Positions 19,988-31,412 of a stretch of 64,000 nucleotides of DNA are shown here, piece by piece. Every line of letters starts with the position of its first letter. Within the stretch, counting starts at the first letter, position 1. The DNA comes from Rhabdophis nuchalis. Lineage: Eukaryota; Chordata; Lepidosauria; Squamata; Natricidae. The stretch is taken from NCBI GenBank assembly GCA_039707465.1, contig CM077647.1, positions 171,979,663 to 172,043,662 of the forward strand. Direction: 5' to 3'. A program made the position numbers and the translations under genes. The notes beneath the pieces were generated by a model that worked only from the letters and a program-made list of their open reading frames with translations, was not told the DNA's origin and made no database searches.

Positions 19988-21718
19988 GTAGACTTTCATT
20001 AAAAATAGTCTTTATTGGTATAAATATAAAATATAACATTTAACAAATATACAACGTACATTTTTAGGGCAGAAAGGGGGGAAAGAAGAGTGGGAAGATA
20101 GGAAAGTGAGAAAAAGGGGGTGGACATACCAGGGATATAGCTATTCCCCCAATTCAAAAGTTTTTGTATGTCCCAGTCTATTCTATCCATTGTTATATAT
20201 ATTTTAATATAACTGTCTGTATATGTATCTCTACGGTTGTCTTAAGTTCACTATCGCCTCACTTGTTCCTTGTATTTATTTCACATTTATGTTAGTTGGT
20301 TGTTTGCTTTGGTATCCTTTTGTTCTTTTATCGTACCATATGTACCACCTTTCCCATGATTGAGCATAAGTTGATTCTGCTTTGTCCCTTAAAACATATG
20401 TTAGCCTATCTAATTCAGCACAGTTAAAAATTTTTGATATGATTAGTTGGTCCGTTGGTATGTTGCAGTCTTTCCATTGTTGGCCAATGGCCATCCTTGT
20501 TGCAGTTGTTATATGTATGAAAAGGTACCAGTCTCTGTTCTCAATTTGGTTTGGTTTAATGCCAATTAGGTAATATTCCAGTTTGAGGGGAAAGTTGATA
20601 CCTACTATTTCCAGCAATCAGGTCTGTGTCTTCTTCCAAAGTTGATTGATTCTTGGACAAGTCCACCATTGGTGGAAGAACGTACCCCTGGCCGTTTTAC
20701 ATTTCCAGCATCTATCAGAAGTATTCGGGAACATGTGCGCTATTCTGGCTGGTGGTAAATACCACCTGTACAGCATTTTGTATAGGTTCTCCTTAAATGA
20801 GGAGGCCAGGGTCATTTTGATAGATTTGCTCCAAATTGTTTGCCATTCATCCAGTGTAATGTTCCTTCCTATGTTTCTTCCCCAAGCGATCATAGCACCT
20901 TTGACTATTTCCTCACCGATGTAACCTTGTAAAAGTAATTTGTATGCTTTGGAGATAAATTTAGTCGGTGAGTCCCATAGAATCTTATCAGTATCCTGTT
21001 TTGATGGGTAAATTCCAAATTGTTTTTTATCCCTGTTAAATTTAGACATTGCTTGGGTGTAGGACCACCAGTCTATTTTCCACCCCCTTTGCTCTAAGTC
21101 TGCCCTTGTTCTAATATTGCCAATTTCGTCTATCAAATCATCATAGGTTAAGTTTCTTTTTGAGTTATGAACTGTTGGGTAAGTCACTGCCTCAATTGGT
21201 GCTAACCATCTTGGAATTTGGTTATAAAGTTGTTTGATTTTTAACCATGACATAAAAAGAGTCGCCCTAGTATGATGGTTTATAAAACTTTTGGGATGTT
21301 TGTTATTTTTGGGCCAGAGATATGAATGCCAACCCTGGGGCAAATCATGGCCTTCAAGTGCCAATATTCGATTCCTTGAGAGAGTGACCCAATCTTTAAC
21401 CCAGGTTAATGTTGATGCATAATAATAGAGCTCCCAGTTTGGTAGTCCCAGGCCTCCTTTCAATTTGTGTTCCTGGAGCATTTTTTTTTTAATACGTGCT
21501 TTTTTTCCCTGCCAGACAAATTTAAGAGAAATCTGATCTAATTTTTGGAAGAGTTCTTTGTTTGGTTTTACAGGTGCTGTTTGAAATAAGCATGTCCATT
21601 TTGGTAAGATATATGCCTTGATAGCCGCTATCCTTCCTAATAAAGATATTGGGATTTTACTCCAATTTTTGAGTTGCCCGGCCATTTCTCTTATTAGTTT
21701 ATTGTAGTTTAGCTCTTT

Positions 21719-21736
21719 AATTGCAGAACATCTATT
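21719..21736. repeat. Target-site duplication of the nested element, left copy
   Basis: AATTGCAGAACATCTATT here is identical to 23725-23742. The 18-bp length is typical of L1-type target-primed insertion. Confidence 0.9.
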
Positions 21737-22008
21737 TTTGTATTGAAAAAGTTTTATTGGTTTTACATTTTTCCTATAGGGTAGGGTAAGGGATACAAAG
21801 AAATTTTGAGAGCATTCACGTCAGAGTCGTCGGCCCTTCCGAGACCTCAAAATACACAATAAAAAAATAAAAAATAAAACATTTTTCATAACACTACAAG
21901 GTAAAAGCAAGTACATATACCTAAATTCTCAGTTCCATGCTGTCAGACATTTACAAAAAATCCAGATACAAATATTATGCAAAATTGTTCAGAAAAATCA
22001 AGGCAAAG

Positions 22009-22857
22009 TTATTTTTTCGATCTAAGTCTCTTGGCTATTGTATCTTCTTTTTCTCCTCCCTGGCCCCCAGCGGGCGGGGCCGTGGCCCCCTCCGTCCCCC
22101 CTGGATCTTCCCCCAGGGCAGAGGAATGTTTTTTAAGAAAGGCTTCCGCCTCTACAACTGTTTTAATCCTCACTCTTCCTCCTTCCCAGAACACCAGCAT
22201 CCCTTCAGGTGTCACCCACTTGAACCAGATCCCATGATCAAACAATGTTTTAGACAAGAAGGAAAATTTCCTTCTTGCATCTCTAATCTTTCTAGGGATC
22301 TGCTTCAAGATAGTGACCGTTTTTTGTTGGTAAATTAAAGGGTTCTCTCTCTGCGCCTTCAAGATTTCCTCTCTGGTTGACCTTCTAACAAATTTCACAT
22401 GTATCTCTCTAGGCACTTCATTTATCCTGGCATATGCTGAGTTAATTCTATAAGCCAGGTCAATGTCCCCCCTGATCTCATCTTTAGGTTTTTGTAAATA
22501 GTCTGCTAAAATTGTGCTCATAAGATCAGGGAGGCATTCACCAGGTTGCTCAAAAACATTCTGAAATCTCAAAAAATATGTCATTCTTTCCATATCTATC
22601 CTAGACACATGCCAATTTATCTCCCCCACCTCATTAGTAACATTTTTAATCTCTCCCTTAGCCCCCACCAACCCCCCTTCCAGTTCTTCATTCTTCTGTG
22701 TATTCTCCAACACTTGTTTCCGTGTATCCAGTAGCTCCTTCTTGAAATTAATATTTTCAGCCCTCTGGGCCTTGATTTCTTGTACCAAAGTTTGTATAAC
22801 AGATTCAAGAGAAGCCATCCTTTGTTCTAAACTTGCAAGTGCTGTTTCTTGTGCCAT
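22009..22857 (-). CDS. L1-type ORF1 protein of an ORF1-only element
   Basis: A 282-residue intact frame with an ATG start. Residues 1-95 form a heptad-rich coiled coil (LEQRMASLESVIQTLVQEI, KKELLDTRKQVLENTQKN). Residues about 105-190 resemble the L1 ORF1p RRM, with MTYFLRFQNV and REIHVKFVRRST. The C-terminal domain follows (IPRKIRDARRKFSFLSKTL, GMLVFWEGGRVRIKT), ending in a basic IAKRLRSKK. ORF1p trimerises, binds element RNA and acts as a chaperone in the RNP. Without an ORF2 the element must borrow reverse transcriptase. No stop or frameshift has accumulated, so this copy is young or selected until recently. It is not a host gene. Confidence 0.85.
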   Translation of the reverse strand: MAQETALASLEQRMASLESVIQTLVQEIKAQRAENINFKKELLDTRKQVLENTQKNEELEGGLVGAKGEIKNVTNEVGEINWHVSRIDMERMTYFLRFQNVFEQPGECLPDLMSTILADYLQKPKDEIRGDIDLAYRINSAYARINEVPREIHVKFVRRSTREEILKAQRENPLIYQQKTVTILKQIPRKIRDARRKFSFLSKTLFDHGIWFKWVTPEGMLVFWEGGRVRIKTVVEAEAFLKKHSSALGEDPGGTEGATAPPAGGQGGEKEDTIAKRLRSKK

Positions 22858-23724
22858 GATTAATTGTTAAAGTCACTGCCACCAAAATGGCGTTATCCAG
22901 GTGGGGCTGGTGAGGCAAATCAGGAGCTCAGTTCAGTTCAGGGTTATGAAGTTGCAAAATTCAAGAACCAGGAGAGACACAATTTTCCAACTCAGTAAAT
23001 ATAATAGCGAAGGTATTCCAGAAAAGAAATCACAAATCCAGCAAGAGAAAAATTCTTCATTAATATCCAGAGAGAGTCCCGATTGCAAAGAGACGCTGGG
23101 AATTTTCCATAGTTGAAATAGTCAGGCAGGGACAAAGAAAAGCCACCTTCCACCGCCCATCTCAGAGCCCAGAGGAGAGAGTAGAAAAATAAATTTTTTA
23201 TCCAGCCAGACCTAGAAACAATGTTGCAAATAGCCGCATACCACTTTCCCTTGTTAGAGACAGTCCGGGTTGAAGATTTCCGCTTTCTCTTCCAGAGAAG
23301 CCATTTTAGAGTGCCGCTTAAGTCCAAGGGGTTTTTTTTTAAAACAAACACCCCCCTCCCAGTCCGTTCAGCCTGGCTGGCAGCAAGGAAAAAAAGTTTT
23401 TTTTTTTTAAACTCACTCTCCCTCGCAGCTGAAGCCTCGGCAAGCCTTCCGATCTCTCCGCTCAGCCCTCTCCATTGAAATGAATGGCGCCGACAGCCGT
23501 TGGCGAAGGGGAAACCCCCCCGCAGCATGTTCCCTCTCACCTAGGTCGCGGAGGGGACCGTTCTCCCCACCGCCGTGAAGAGGAACGTCCCCTCCGAGCC
23601 GACCCTACGGGAGACCTCCGGTGACCGGAGTGTCTCGCCCCCGTGGGGGGGCAGAAAAGGCAACAAAGCGGCGAGCGAGCGTTAGGCTCGCCCGTCGCCG
23701 CTGGAGCCGGAACCGGAACTCACC
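22858..23724 (-). promoter_or_regulatory. GC-rich 5' region of the ORF1-only element
   Basis: 867 bp upstream of ORF1. The outer 250 bp are strongly GC-rich with many CpGs (for example GGCTCGGAGGGGACG and CGAGCCTAACGCTCGC near 23600-23700). This is the position expected for an internal L1 promoter. Promoter activity is inferred, not shown. Confidence 0.5.
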
Positions 23725-23742
23725 AATTGCAGAACATCTATT
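23725..23742. repeat. Target-site duplication of the nested element, right copy
   Basis: AATTGCAGAACATCTATT is identical to 21719-21736. It lies next to the 5' end of the minus-strand nested element. Confidence 0.9.
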
Positions 23743-24107
23743 GGTTAGCCAGATTCCCAGGTATTTCATCTTTTTAACGATTTCAATTCCATTAATTCTT
23801 GTATTTGCTCCTTTTGTTTCCCTGTTATATTTTTGGTTAATATTTTAGTTTTTTGTTTGTTGATTTTTAAACCGGCCACCTCCCCATATTCTTCTATTGC
23901 TGTGATTAGTTTGGATCCTGAAGTCAGAGGTTCCTCTATTATGAAGACCAGGTCATCCGCAAATGCTTGTATTTTATATTCTTCCCCTCAGACTTGTAGG
24001 CCTCTAATATTTTTCTCTTGTCTAATTGTATTTAGTAGACTTTCATATGAAAAAAGTTAAGGAGAAATTTCTACGCAGATGTAAAACAATATGGCCACTA
24101 AAGAATA

Positions 24108-24216
24108 ACAGAATAGAGTAGAGTAGAGTAGAGTAGAGTAGAGTAGAGTAGAGTAGAGTAGAATGGAGTAGAGTAGAGTAGAGTAGAGTAGAGTAGAGTA
24201 GAATAGAGTAGAGTAG
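24108..24216 (+). repeat. (GAGTA)n pentamer array
   Basis: About 21 GAGTA units with a few AATGG/AATAG variants, followed by TGACTCTGAACTGACTTATTGGC. It is the same class of array as at 15.4 and 18.2 kb. Confidence 0.95.
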
Positions 24217-24262
24217 AATGACTCTGAACTGACTTATTGGCATGTAATCAATCAATTAGTTA

Positions 24263-24385
24263 AGACAATTTTTCTCAACCTTGGCAACTGTAATATGTGT
24301 GAACTTCAACTCTCAGAATTCCTCGGCCAACATGCTTCTTCAGGAATTCTGGGAGTTGAAGTCCACATAGTTTAGATGGTAAGTT
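24263..24385. mobile_element. Palindromic hAT-like MITE (CTCAACCTTGGCAAC family)
   Basis: TTCTCAACCTTGGCAAC opens the element. Inner arms AACTTCAACTCTCAGAATTCC and GGAATTCTGGGAGTTGAAG are inverted repeats. The right end is worn. No coding capacity. Confidence 0.65.
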
Positions 24386-24529
24386 TGAAAAAGAAATAGA
24401 CTTAGGGGTAGGAAAGTCTGAAGTTATTACTTAAATCTACCTAAGATAAAGTCTACCTGAGAGAAAAATCTGTAGTAAGTTTTCCTCTGTTAGCAGAGAG
24501 GATAAGACATGTATAGAGTAGGACAGCAC

Positions 24530-24645
24530 AGGTTAGAGATAGAAGCTTCTTGGATGAGAAGCAAAACGTCTTCAAAGAATAAACAGAAAGTCCAGTTGCC
24601 TGTTGAAAAAGCACCTTTGGGACAACCATCACCTTAGATGACTGA
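24530..24645. repeat. Half of the foldback element also at 36.5 kb
   Basis: GAAGCTTCTTGGATGAGAAGCAAAACGTC and AGAAAGTCCAGTTGCC...AGCACCTTTGGGACAACC match the right arm at 36712-36800. Confidence 0.6.
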
Positions 24646-24799
24646 GATGCTCCATAGACAGTTTGAATCAAAAGATACAAAGAGATGAACGGAGGGAAGA
24701 AGGAAGTGGTAGGAAGGTCAGTGTAACCAGTTGGAGGCATGTTATACAGCAGAATGCAAATTTAATCAGGGGTCCTTGGTGCTTTCTGGTCTTGGTTAT

Positions 24800-25495
24800 C
24801 TTCTTGAGATAACCATGAGCCAGTGGACAACCATTTAAATATGAGCCAGCATTTAAATATGAGCCAGCAGTGTGCAGCAGCTGCCAAAAAAGCCAACACA
24901 GTTCTAGGCTGCATCAACAGAGGGATAGAATCTAGATCACGTGAAGTGTTAATGCCACTGTATAGTGCCTTGGTAAGGCCACACTTGGAATACTGCATAC
25001 AGTTTTGGTTGCCACGATGTAGAAAAGACGTGGAGACTCTGGAAAGAGTGCAGAGAAGAGCAACCAAGATGATTAGAGGACTGGAGACTAAGACATATGA
25101 AGAACGGCTGCAGGAGCTGGGTATGTCTAGTTTGATGAAGAGAAGGACCAGGGGAGACATGATAGCAGTGTTCCGATATCTCAGAGGGTGCCACAAAGAA
25201 GAGGGAGTCAAACTTTTCTCCAAGGCACCTGGGGGCAGGACAAGAAGCAATGGGTGGAAACTAACCAAGGAGAGAAGCAACTTAGAATTAAGGAGAAATT
25301 TCCTGACAGTAAGAACAATTAACCTCTGGAACAGCTTGCCTCCAGCAGTTGTGAATGCCCCAACCCTGGAAGTCTTTAAAAAGATGTTAGACAGCCATTT
25401 GTCTGAAATGGTATAAGGTTCCTGCCCATGCAGGGGGTTGGACTAGAAGACCTACAAGGTCCCTTCCAACTCTTCTATTGTATTGTATTGTATTC
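24800..25495 (+). mobile_element. CR1 LINE, ORF2 C-terminus and 3' end
   Basis: An open frame of 197 codons reads NTVLGCINRGIESRSREVL, LVRPHLEYCIQFWLPRC, ATKMIRGLETKTYEERLQ and ending KKMLDSHLSEMV. It ends in a (TATTG)n tail. At 24831-24868 the segment CATTTAAATATGAGCCAGCA is tandemly duplicated with respect to the 41.4 kb copy. Flanks include the foldback half at 24.5 kb. Confidence 0.92.
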
Positions 25496-25830
25496 TTGCA
25501 GAGGTTTCATCATCCTAACTATTGAACATCATCAGTGCTAGCATCTGATGATACTAAGTAGTTTGGATAATGAAACATCTGCAAGAAAACAACCAAACTC
25601 ACAGAGCACCAAGGACCCCTCCTTTCAACCTGTGCTACACATATTCTCATTTATTGCCAAATTTCATATTAAGTGTGCAGGGGACTTATCAAATGCCCTC
25701 CCTCCTCTTTTCTCACAAGACACCTAGGGAAGACCACCAAAATAACCTTCTTTGCATCATCTCCCACTTTCTGGAAGTAGGAGCAGGTCCCACAATATCG
25801 CAATTCTGCAAACAATTCAATTATATTTGT
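25496..25830. other. No gene; relic of ATGAAACRTCTGCA element
   Basis: 25535-25625 matches the dispersed motif at 1.53 kb and includes GCACCAAGGACCCCTCCTTTCAACC. The remaining sequence is unassigned. Confidence 0.4.
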
Positions 25831-26180
25831 ATGCATTCGTTTGTCAACATGTACAAGATAGAAGGTATAAATATAAACACAAATATGAACGAAAGAAATG
25901 AATACAAATAGATGGGGACAGTAGGACAGGAACGGTAGGCATGCTGGTGAGCTTATACACGCCCCCACTTATGGACCTCTTAGGAGTGGGATGAAGTCCA
26001 CAGTAGACAGTTTAAGGTTGAAGCTGCGGAGGTTTGAGGATGTAACAACGGAGTCAGGTAGAACATTGCAGATGTTGACCACTCTGTTGCTGAAGTCATA
26101 TTTTCTGCAATCAAGTTTGGAACGGTTTACTTTGAGTTTGTATCAATTGTTTGTCTGTGGATTATTGAGGTTGAAGCTGA
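25831..26180 (-). mobile_element. LINE 3' end, family shared with 4.6 kb and 47 kb
   Basis: ACATGTACAAGATAGAAGGT, GATGGGGACAGTAGGACAGG and TTGACCACTCTGTTGCTGAAGTC match the other two copies in order and spacing. The coding part is missing. Confidence 0.6.
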
Positions 26181-26219
26181 AGAATTATGCATTGTTTTGG
26201 TGCAGCTTCCCCTCTAGTT

Positions 26220-26529
26220 CAGGGGTCCCCAACCCCCGGTCCGTGGCCCGGTGCCGGTCGGTGGCTTGATAGGAACCGGGCCGCAGGGCTGGAGAGGAGG
26301 AGGAGGGAGCAGCCCCCTGGGAAGAGGGCGTGCCGGGGACGGGAAAGCGCAGGCGTGGTCACTCGCACCGTTGGCCTAGAGGGGCGAGGGAGCCGACTCT
26401 CCCCCCCGCGTGTGTATGCGCCGCCTGTTCCCCCTTCCCCCCCCCCGCTCCCCCTCTATGCCAGCCGGTCCGCGGAATTTTCTTTAAAATGAAACCGGTC
26501 CCTGGTGCAAAAAAGGTTGGGGACCCATG
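26220..26529. mobile_element. hAT-like MITE, GC-rich, 310 bp
   Basis: Ends CAGGGGTCCCCAACC and GGTTGGGGACCCATG are inverted, with 8-bp flanks CTCTAGTT (26212-26219) and CTCTAGCT (26530-26537), one mismatch. The interior is unusually GC-rich for this region. It has no transposase. Confidence 0.85.
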
Positions 26530-26537
26530 CTCTAGCT

Positions 26538-26850
26538 GATTGAACGAGGGGGGGGGGTTTATCTTGGGTATTTAGTTGAGTCGAGCACTTACATTAATTT
26601 TGATTTAGGATTAATAGTTTGATCTTCTTGTGCTGGGATATTGTACACGATCCAAAGTCTTTTGGGATTCTAGTAATTGCAAATAGTGTTAAATAACTAA
26701 TTTACTCATTTAACTCTATTATTCGTAGAGGCCAATAGATTTATAAGTTTGGAAATCTGGTGAATGCAAAGCTGGATTATAACATGCCTTGATAAAATGC
26801 ATTCAAAGCAAAGTATTTGATTTCAGAATAAGGGCTGGCAATTATTTAGA
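26538..26850. other. No recognisable gene
   Basis: G-run at 26549-26557, then AT-rich sequence without coding signal. Confidence 0.4.
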
Positions 26851-26852
26851 TT

Positions 26853-29800
26853 TTAGATTTTATTATATTTATATCCCGCACCTATCTCCTACAAAAGGAG
26901 CCAGGGCGGCGCACAGGAATTTAAAACACAATATACAATACAAAATACATAACATCCTAAAACCCTATTAAACTCAATGACACTGTGCTAAAAGATGATT
27001 TAAAAACCCTCTGATTAAAAAATTTGTACAACTAACACTCAGTCATTTATTGGGTGGTTAACCTAAGCCGGCTTGATGGAATAAGTGCGTTTTCAGACAC
27101 TGGCGGAAAAGGCGGAGGTCCAAGATGGTATGGAGATCGGGAGGCAAGTCGTTCCAGAGGCTCGGGCCCGCCACAGAGAAGACCCTTCCCCTGGGTGTCG
27201 CCAACCGGCATTGCCCGTCCGACGGCACCCGGAGAAGACCCTCTCTATGGGAGCGGATCGGTCGAAGGGATGTATGAGGCAGGAGACGGTCTTGCATATA
27301 ACTAGGCCCCAAGCCATGGAGCGCTTTAAAGATGGTGATCAACACCTTGAAGCGCACCCGAAAGGCCACAGGTAGCCAGTGCAGCTTGCGCAGGACAGGT
27401 GTTATATGGGAACGCCTTGAGGCTCCCATAATCACCCGCGCGGCCGCATTCTGAACCAGCTGTAACCTTTGGGTGCCCCTCAAGGAAAACCCCATGTAGA
27501 GAGCATTACAGTAGTTCAGACGGGACAGGACCAGTGCTTGAGTGACTGTGCGAAGGGCGTCCTGGTCTAGTAAGGGGCGCAACTGGCAAACCAGGCATAC
27601 CTGAAAAAATGCCCTCCTGGCCACGGCTGTCACATGATCCTCCATGGTCACCCGGGAGTCCAGGAGGACACCCAGATTGCGCACCCTCTCCATGGGGGCC
27701 AATAATTCACCCCCAATGGCCAGTGTTGGACTTACCTAGCTAAACCGGGGCGCCGGAAACCACAGCCACTTGGTCTTGAGCTTGAGTTTGTTACTTCCCA
27801 TCCAAACCCGTACGGCCTCCAAACACCGGGACATCACCTCGGCGGCATCATTGGGGTGGTTTGGGGTAAATATGTACAACTGAGTGTCATCAGCATACAG
27901 GTGGTATTCTACCCCAAAACCACGGATGATCTCACCCAGCGGCTTCATGTAGGTGTTGAACAAGAGTAGTGAGAGGACCGACCCCTGAGGAACCCCGTAT
28001 ATGAGGGGTCTCGAGGTCGACCTCTGCCCCCCTGTCAACACAAATTGAGACCGACTGGAGAGGTAGGGCGAGAACCACCGCAACACAGTGCCTCCCACCC
28101 CCAACGCCCCAGGCGGTGCAATAGGATACCATGGTCGATGGTATCAAAAGCCACTGAGAGGTCTAATAGGACCAGGATAGAGGAGCACCTTCTATCCCGC
28201 ACCCTCCAGAGATCATCCACCAATGCGACTAATGCCGTCTCGGTGCTGTGACCAGGTTAGAAGCCGGACTGGCGCGGGTCTAGATAATCAATTTCCTCCA
28301 GGTGACAAGCAAACTGCTGTGCCACCACACACTCTACAACCTTCGCTAAGAAGTGAAGGTTGGAGACCGGATGGTAATTTACCAACAATGCTGGGTCCAG
28401 GGAAGGCTTCTTGAGGAGAGGTCTCACCACCGCCTCTTTCAAGGTGGTAGGCAAGAACCCCTCACTCAAGGAAGTGTTCACTATATCCTGGAGCCAGCCT
28501 CGTGTAACCTCCCAGGATGCCAGTACAAGCCAGGAGGGACACGGGTCCAATAAACATGTGGTAGCCTTAAGTCTCCTCGACAACCTGTCCATATCCTCAG
28601 TAGTGACAAAGTCAAACTCCTCCCAAGATGTTGTCTCAAGACCAGCATCGGACAGTCCGTCTGGACCACCTTCAGTGGGAAGCAACTCGTTCCGAATCTG
28701 AGTGATTTTATCCAGCAGATACTCTCCAAGTTCCTCTGCTCTGCCCTGCAGAGGGGCTTCCCGTGGCCTCTGATGAAGGAGGGAGCGGGTCACTCCAAAC
28801 AGGGCAGCAGGGCAGTTATCTGCGGATGCAATAAGAGTGGCACAATAATCACGTTTGGCCACTCTTATCGCCACTAAGTCCTCAAATGGGCTCTTACTAG
28901 TGTTCGGTCAGATTCGGACCGAGAAGATCTCCACCTACTCTCTAGGCGTCTCTTGTGGCGTTTCATCTCCCTCAGCTCCTCGGAGAACCAGGGAGCCTGG
29001 GTGATTCGGCGCCGCATGAGAGACCACAAGGGCGCAACCCGGTCCAAGGCTCTTGTGGCCACACTATACCATGTGGCCACTAGGTCCTCAGTCGAGTCTC
29101 CGGACAAAGACACAGGTAATGGCCCAAGCTCCCTCTGGAACCTTTCCGGGTCCATCAGGCGCCTGGGGCAGAACCATCTTGGACTCTCTGGTTCTGCCTC
29201 CCCGCGGTGGGGCGTGACGATTGGAAAGTCCAGCTGAAGGACTGTGATCTGTCCATGACAAGGGCATGGTGACTAAATCCCCTATTCCCAGATCACTCCT
29301 CCACTGACCAGAGATAAAAAAATTAGATCCAGAGTATGTCCTCCATCGTGAGTGGGGCCATAAACTACTTGGGTCAGGTCCATGGCCATCATAGAGGCCA
29401 TGAACTCCCGAGCTGCCTCGGATGTCTCGTCTACTGATGGCAGGTTGAAATCCCCCATGACTAATAGTCTGGGGGTATCAACCGCCATTTCGGCGACCAC
29501 CTCGAGGAGCTCGGGCAGGGCTGCTGTTACATAGCGGGGAGCCAGGTATACAATCAGCATGCCCAACTGCCTCCCATGGTCCCACTTCACCTAGAGCGAC
29601 TCAAAATCCGTCGTCTGAGGTACAGTGGTCTCCCTTGGCTCGAGACCTTCCTTAACAATAATCACTACCCCTCCACCCCTGCCTAGGGCCCTAGGCTGAT
29701 GAAAAGCATGGTAGCCTGGTGGGCACATTTCCACCAGGGGTAGTCCTCCCTCGTGGCCCAGCCAGGTCTCCGTGATACCCACCAGGTCCGGATCCTCCTC

Positions 29801-30330
29801 TGACACAAGGTCATTAATGAGGGGGGCTTTATTCACCACGGACTTGGCGTAGCACAACATCAGACTAGGGCCCCGGCTCTGTGATCCTTGGCCTCCTAGA
29901 TTGCGGAGGGAGCTCAGGGAGTTGGGGTGTGTGACCGCTTGTAACCTTCAGCCACGTTCCCCCAACAAATGGTGCGGTCCCTGTCTCCCACCACCCCTGC
30001 CCCTCCCCAAGACCGATCTGATAGGAAGACCCTCTGTAGTATCGACCCCCATTCCCCCCTCCTTAATGGACCTATTCATTTGCCTATTTCCACCAGCCGG
30101 CCCTGGACCCTGTCCCGTCCCCGACTGAGTGGACCCTCCCACCACCCTGGAACCCCCTAAAATCCGAATTAAAAAATTTGTTAAAAATCCCCTAAGTTTG
30201 CGCTTCGCCCACCTTTCAGGATCTATCAATCCTTCCTTGAGGTGGGCCCTTGTTAGACTAGGGGGCCATGCCTGTGAGAGGGGAGACTCTCGCAGGCAAA
30301 GGAGATCTCGCCTCGAATACATGGAGGGGT
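26853..30330 (-). mobile_element. L2-clade LINE, nearly full length
   Basis: Minus-strand element of about 3.5 kb, in order from 30322. The N-terminal frame continues into the APE endonuclease (PDLVGITETWLGHEGGLPL, ALGRGGGVVIIVKEGLEP, LLVMGDFNLPSV). RT follows: VVRPLLKKPSLDPALLVNYH, LDLSVAFDTIDHGILLHRL, VPQGSVLSLLLFNTYMKPLG, YHLYADDTQLYIFTP. The C-terminus is LGVLLDSRVTMEDHVTAVAR through LWNDLPPDLHT. The 3' UTR (27057-26853) ends ATTTATATCCCGCACC. The frame 30322-29591 is broken only by a TGA at 29948-29950. Several frameshifts fall between 29280 and 27700. It is dead, but the most complete L2 here. Confidence 0.9.
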
Positions 30331-30893
30331 AAAAATTTCATGAAGGCCAACACTGGTCAAAGAGGAGAATTTGCCTGATCTCTCATCGCGAGTCTAAATA
30401 GAGTAGGGTGTAAAGTGCAATTAAGATGGAATGAAAAGAAATACATCCAATAGGGCAGGGGAGATCAGAAATTATGCCTGTTCAAGTGAAAATAATTTTG
30501 CACAATGTAGTGTGTCTCATCTTGTTATCCATCTTTGAGCACTAGAGATCTTGCTCCTAAAAAAACGTAGTGTTCTCCACCTTCATCCCTTTTGTTCATG
30601 TTCCTCAAATGGTTTTTATAGTCATACCACTGAACTCACAATGCGACCCAGAAAATGAATTTGTTACCTATTTTTTAATGTTTCTATCTTCAAAAACAAG
30701 TAGGTAATGAAGATATGTGAATGTACAGTCTACATTTAATGAGGACCTTAAGGACTAAATTAACTTGAATGCTGTTAGCAAGAATTGTACGGATCATTTT
30801 TTTCTGTTAATAAATTGCTCTTTTTCCCCTTTTGATTTATTTAAGAGTATAATTTATCTAAGTTACATTTTTTGCACAGTATATTTCAATTAC
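30331..30893. other. No recognisable gene
   Basis: It may include the extreme L2 5' end (to about 30400). Beyond that it is AT-rich with only short frames. Confidence 0.35.
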
Positions 30894-30894
30894 C

Positions 30895-31412
30895 TGTATT
30901 TTTTGAGTATAAGTCGCACCTTTTCCCCCTCAAAAAAGAGGCTGAAAATCTGGGTGCATCTTATACACTGAATACAGCATTTTTGGTCTACCAAAATGGC
31001 CCTGCATAGCCTTTAGGGGGCTTATAGAGTGCTTCTGAGGGCTGGAGAGGGCAGAAATGAGCAAAAAACAAGCCATTTTTTGCTCAATTTTGTCCTCCCC
31101 GCCCCCAGCTCCCAGGAACACTCTATAAGCCTCCTAAAGGCTATGCATCTCCTTTTTTGACAAAAAACCAAACCCGTTTTTGTGAAAAATGGCCCATTTT
31201 TCACTCTTTTGGGGGGGGCACCCCCAGGAGCACCCTACAAGCCTCCTAAAGACTATTCATGCTCTTTAAAAAAAAGGGGGGGTGTTTTGGTGAAAAACAG
31301 CCCGGTTTTGGGAGGTCTGCAGAGTGCAAAACCTTTTTGTCAAAAATTGCCTCTTCAAAACCTTGGTGCGTCTTATACTCCGGTGTGTCTTATACTCTGA
31401 AAAATATGGTAT
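30895..31412. mobile_element. TIR element (GGAGTATAAGACGCACC family), copy 2
   Basis: The left end is CTGTATTTTTTGAGTATAAG. The right end is GGTGCGTCTTATACTC, repeated as TGTGTCTTATACTCTGAAAAATATGG. Internal GGCTTATAGAGTGCTTC and CTCTATAAGCCTCCTAAAGGCTATGCAT blocks form nested inverted repeats. It is non-coding, and it is the least interrupted copy of the three. Confidence 0.65.

Larger units (their letters stand above)
21737..23724 (-). mobile_element. ORF1-only L1-related element (HAL1-like), complete copy
   Basis: A 1988-bp element bounded by an 18-bp duplication. On the minus strand its order is a GC-rich 5' region (23724 to 22858), an intact ORF1 (22857-22009), then a 272-bp 3' region with AATAAAACTTTTTCAATA at the end. 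There is no ORF2 sequence at all. Copies at 35.2, 52.6 and 60.9 kb keep the same short ORF1-to-tail distance, so the lack of ORF2 belongs to the family and is not a private deletion. It sits inside the ORF2 of another L1. Confidence 0.85.
20000..24034 (-). mobile_element. L1 LINE, 5'-truncated, split by a nested element
   Basis: Minus-strand L1 in two parts. The first (24034-23742) is the RT core: ESLLNTIRQEKNIRGL, then AFADDLVFIIEEPL. The second (21718-20276) is the ORF2 C-terminus: MAGQLKNWSKIPISLLGR, KLKGGLGLPNWELYYYAS, CWKCKTARGTFFHQWWTC (a Cys/His cluster) and CAELDRLTY. The parts join exactly across the insert at 21737-23724. The second part is open except for a stop near 20618. The 3' UTR ends at about 20000 with AATAAAGACTATTTTTAAT. 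A 12-bp repeat GTAGACTTTCAT flanks the whole (19988-19999 and 24035-24046). ORF1 and the first half of ORF2 are lacking. Confidence 0.85.
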
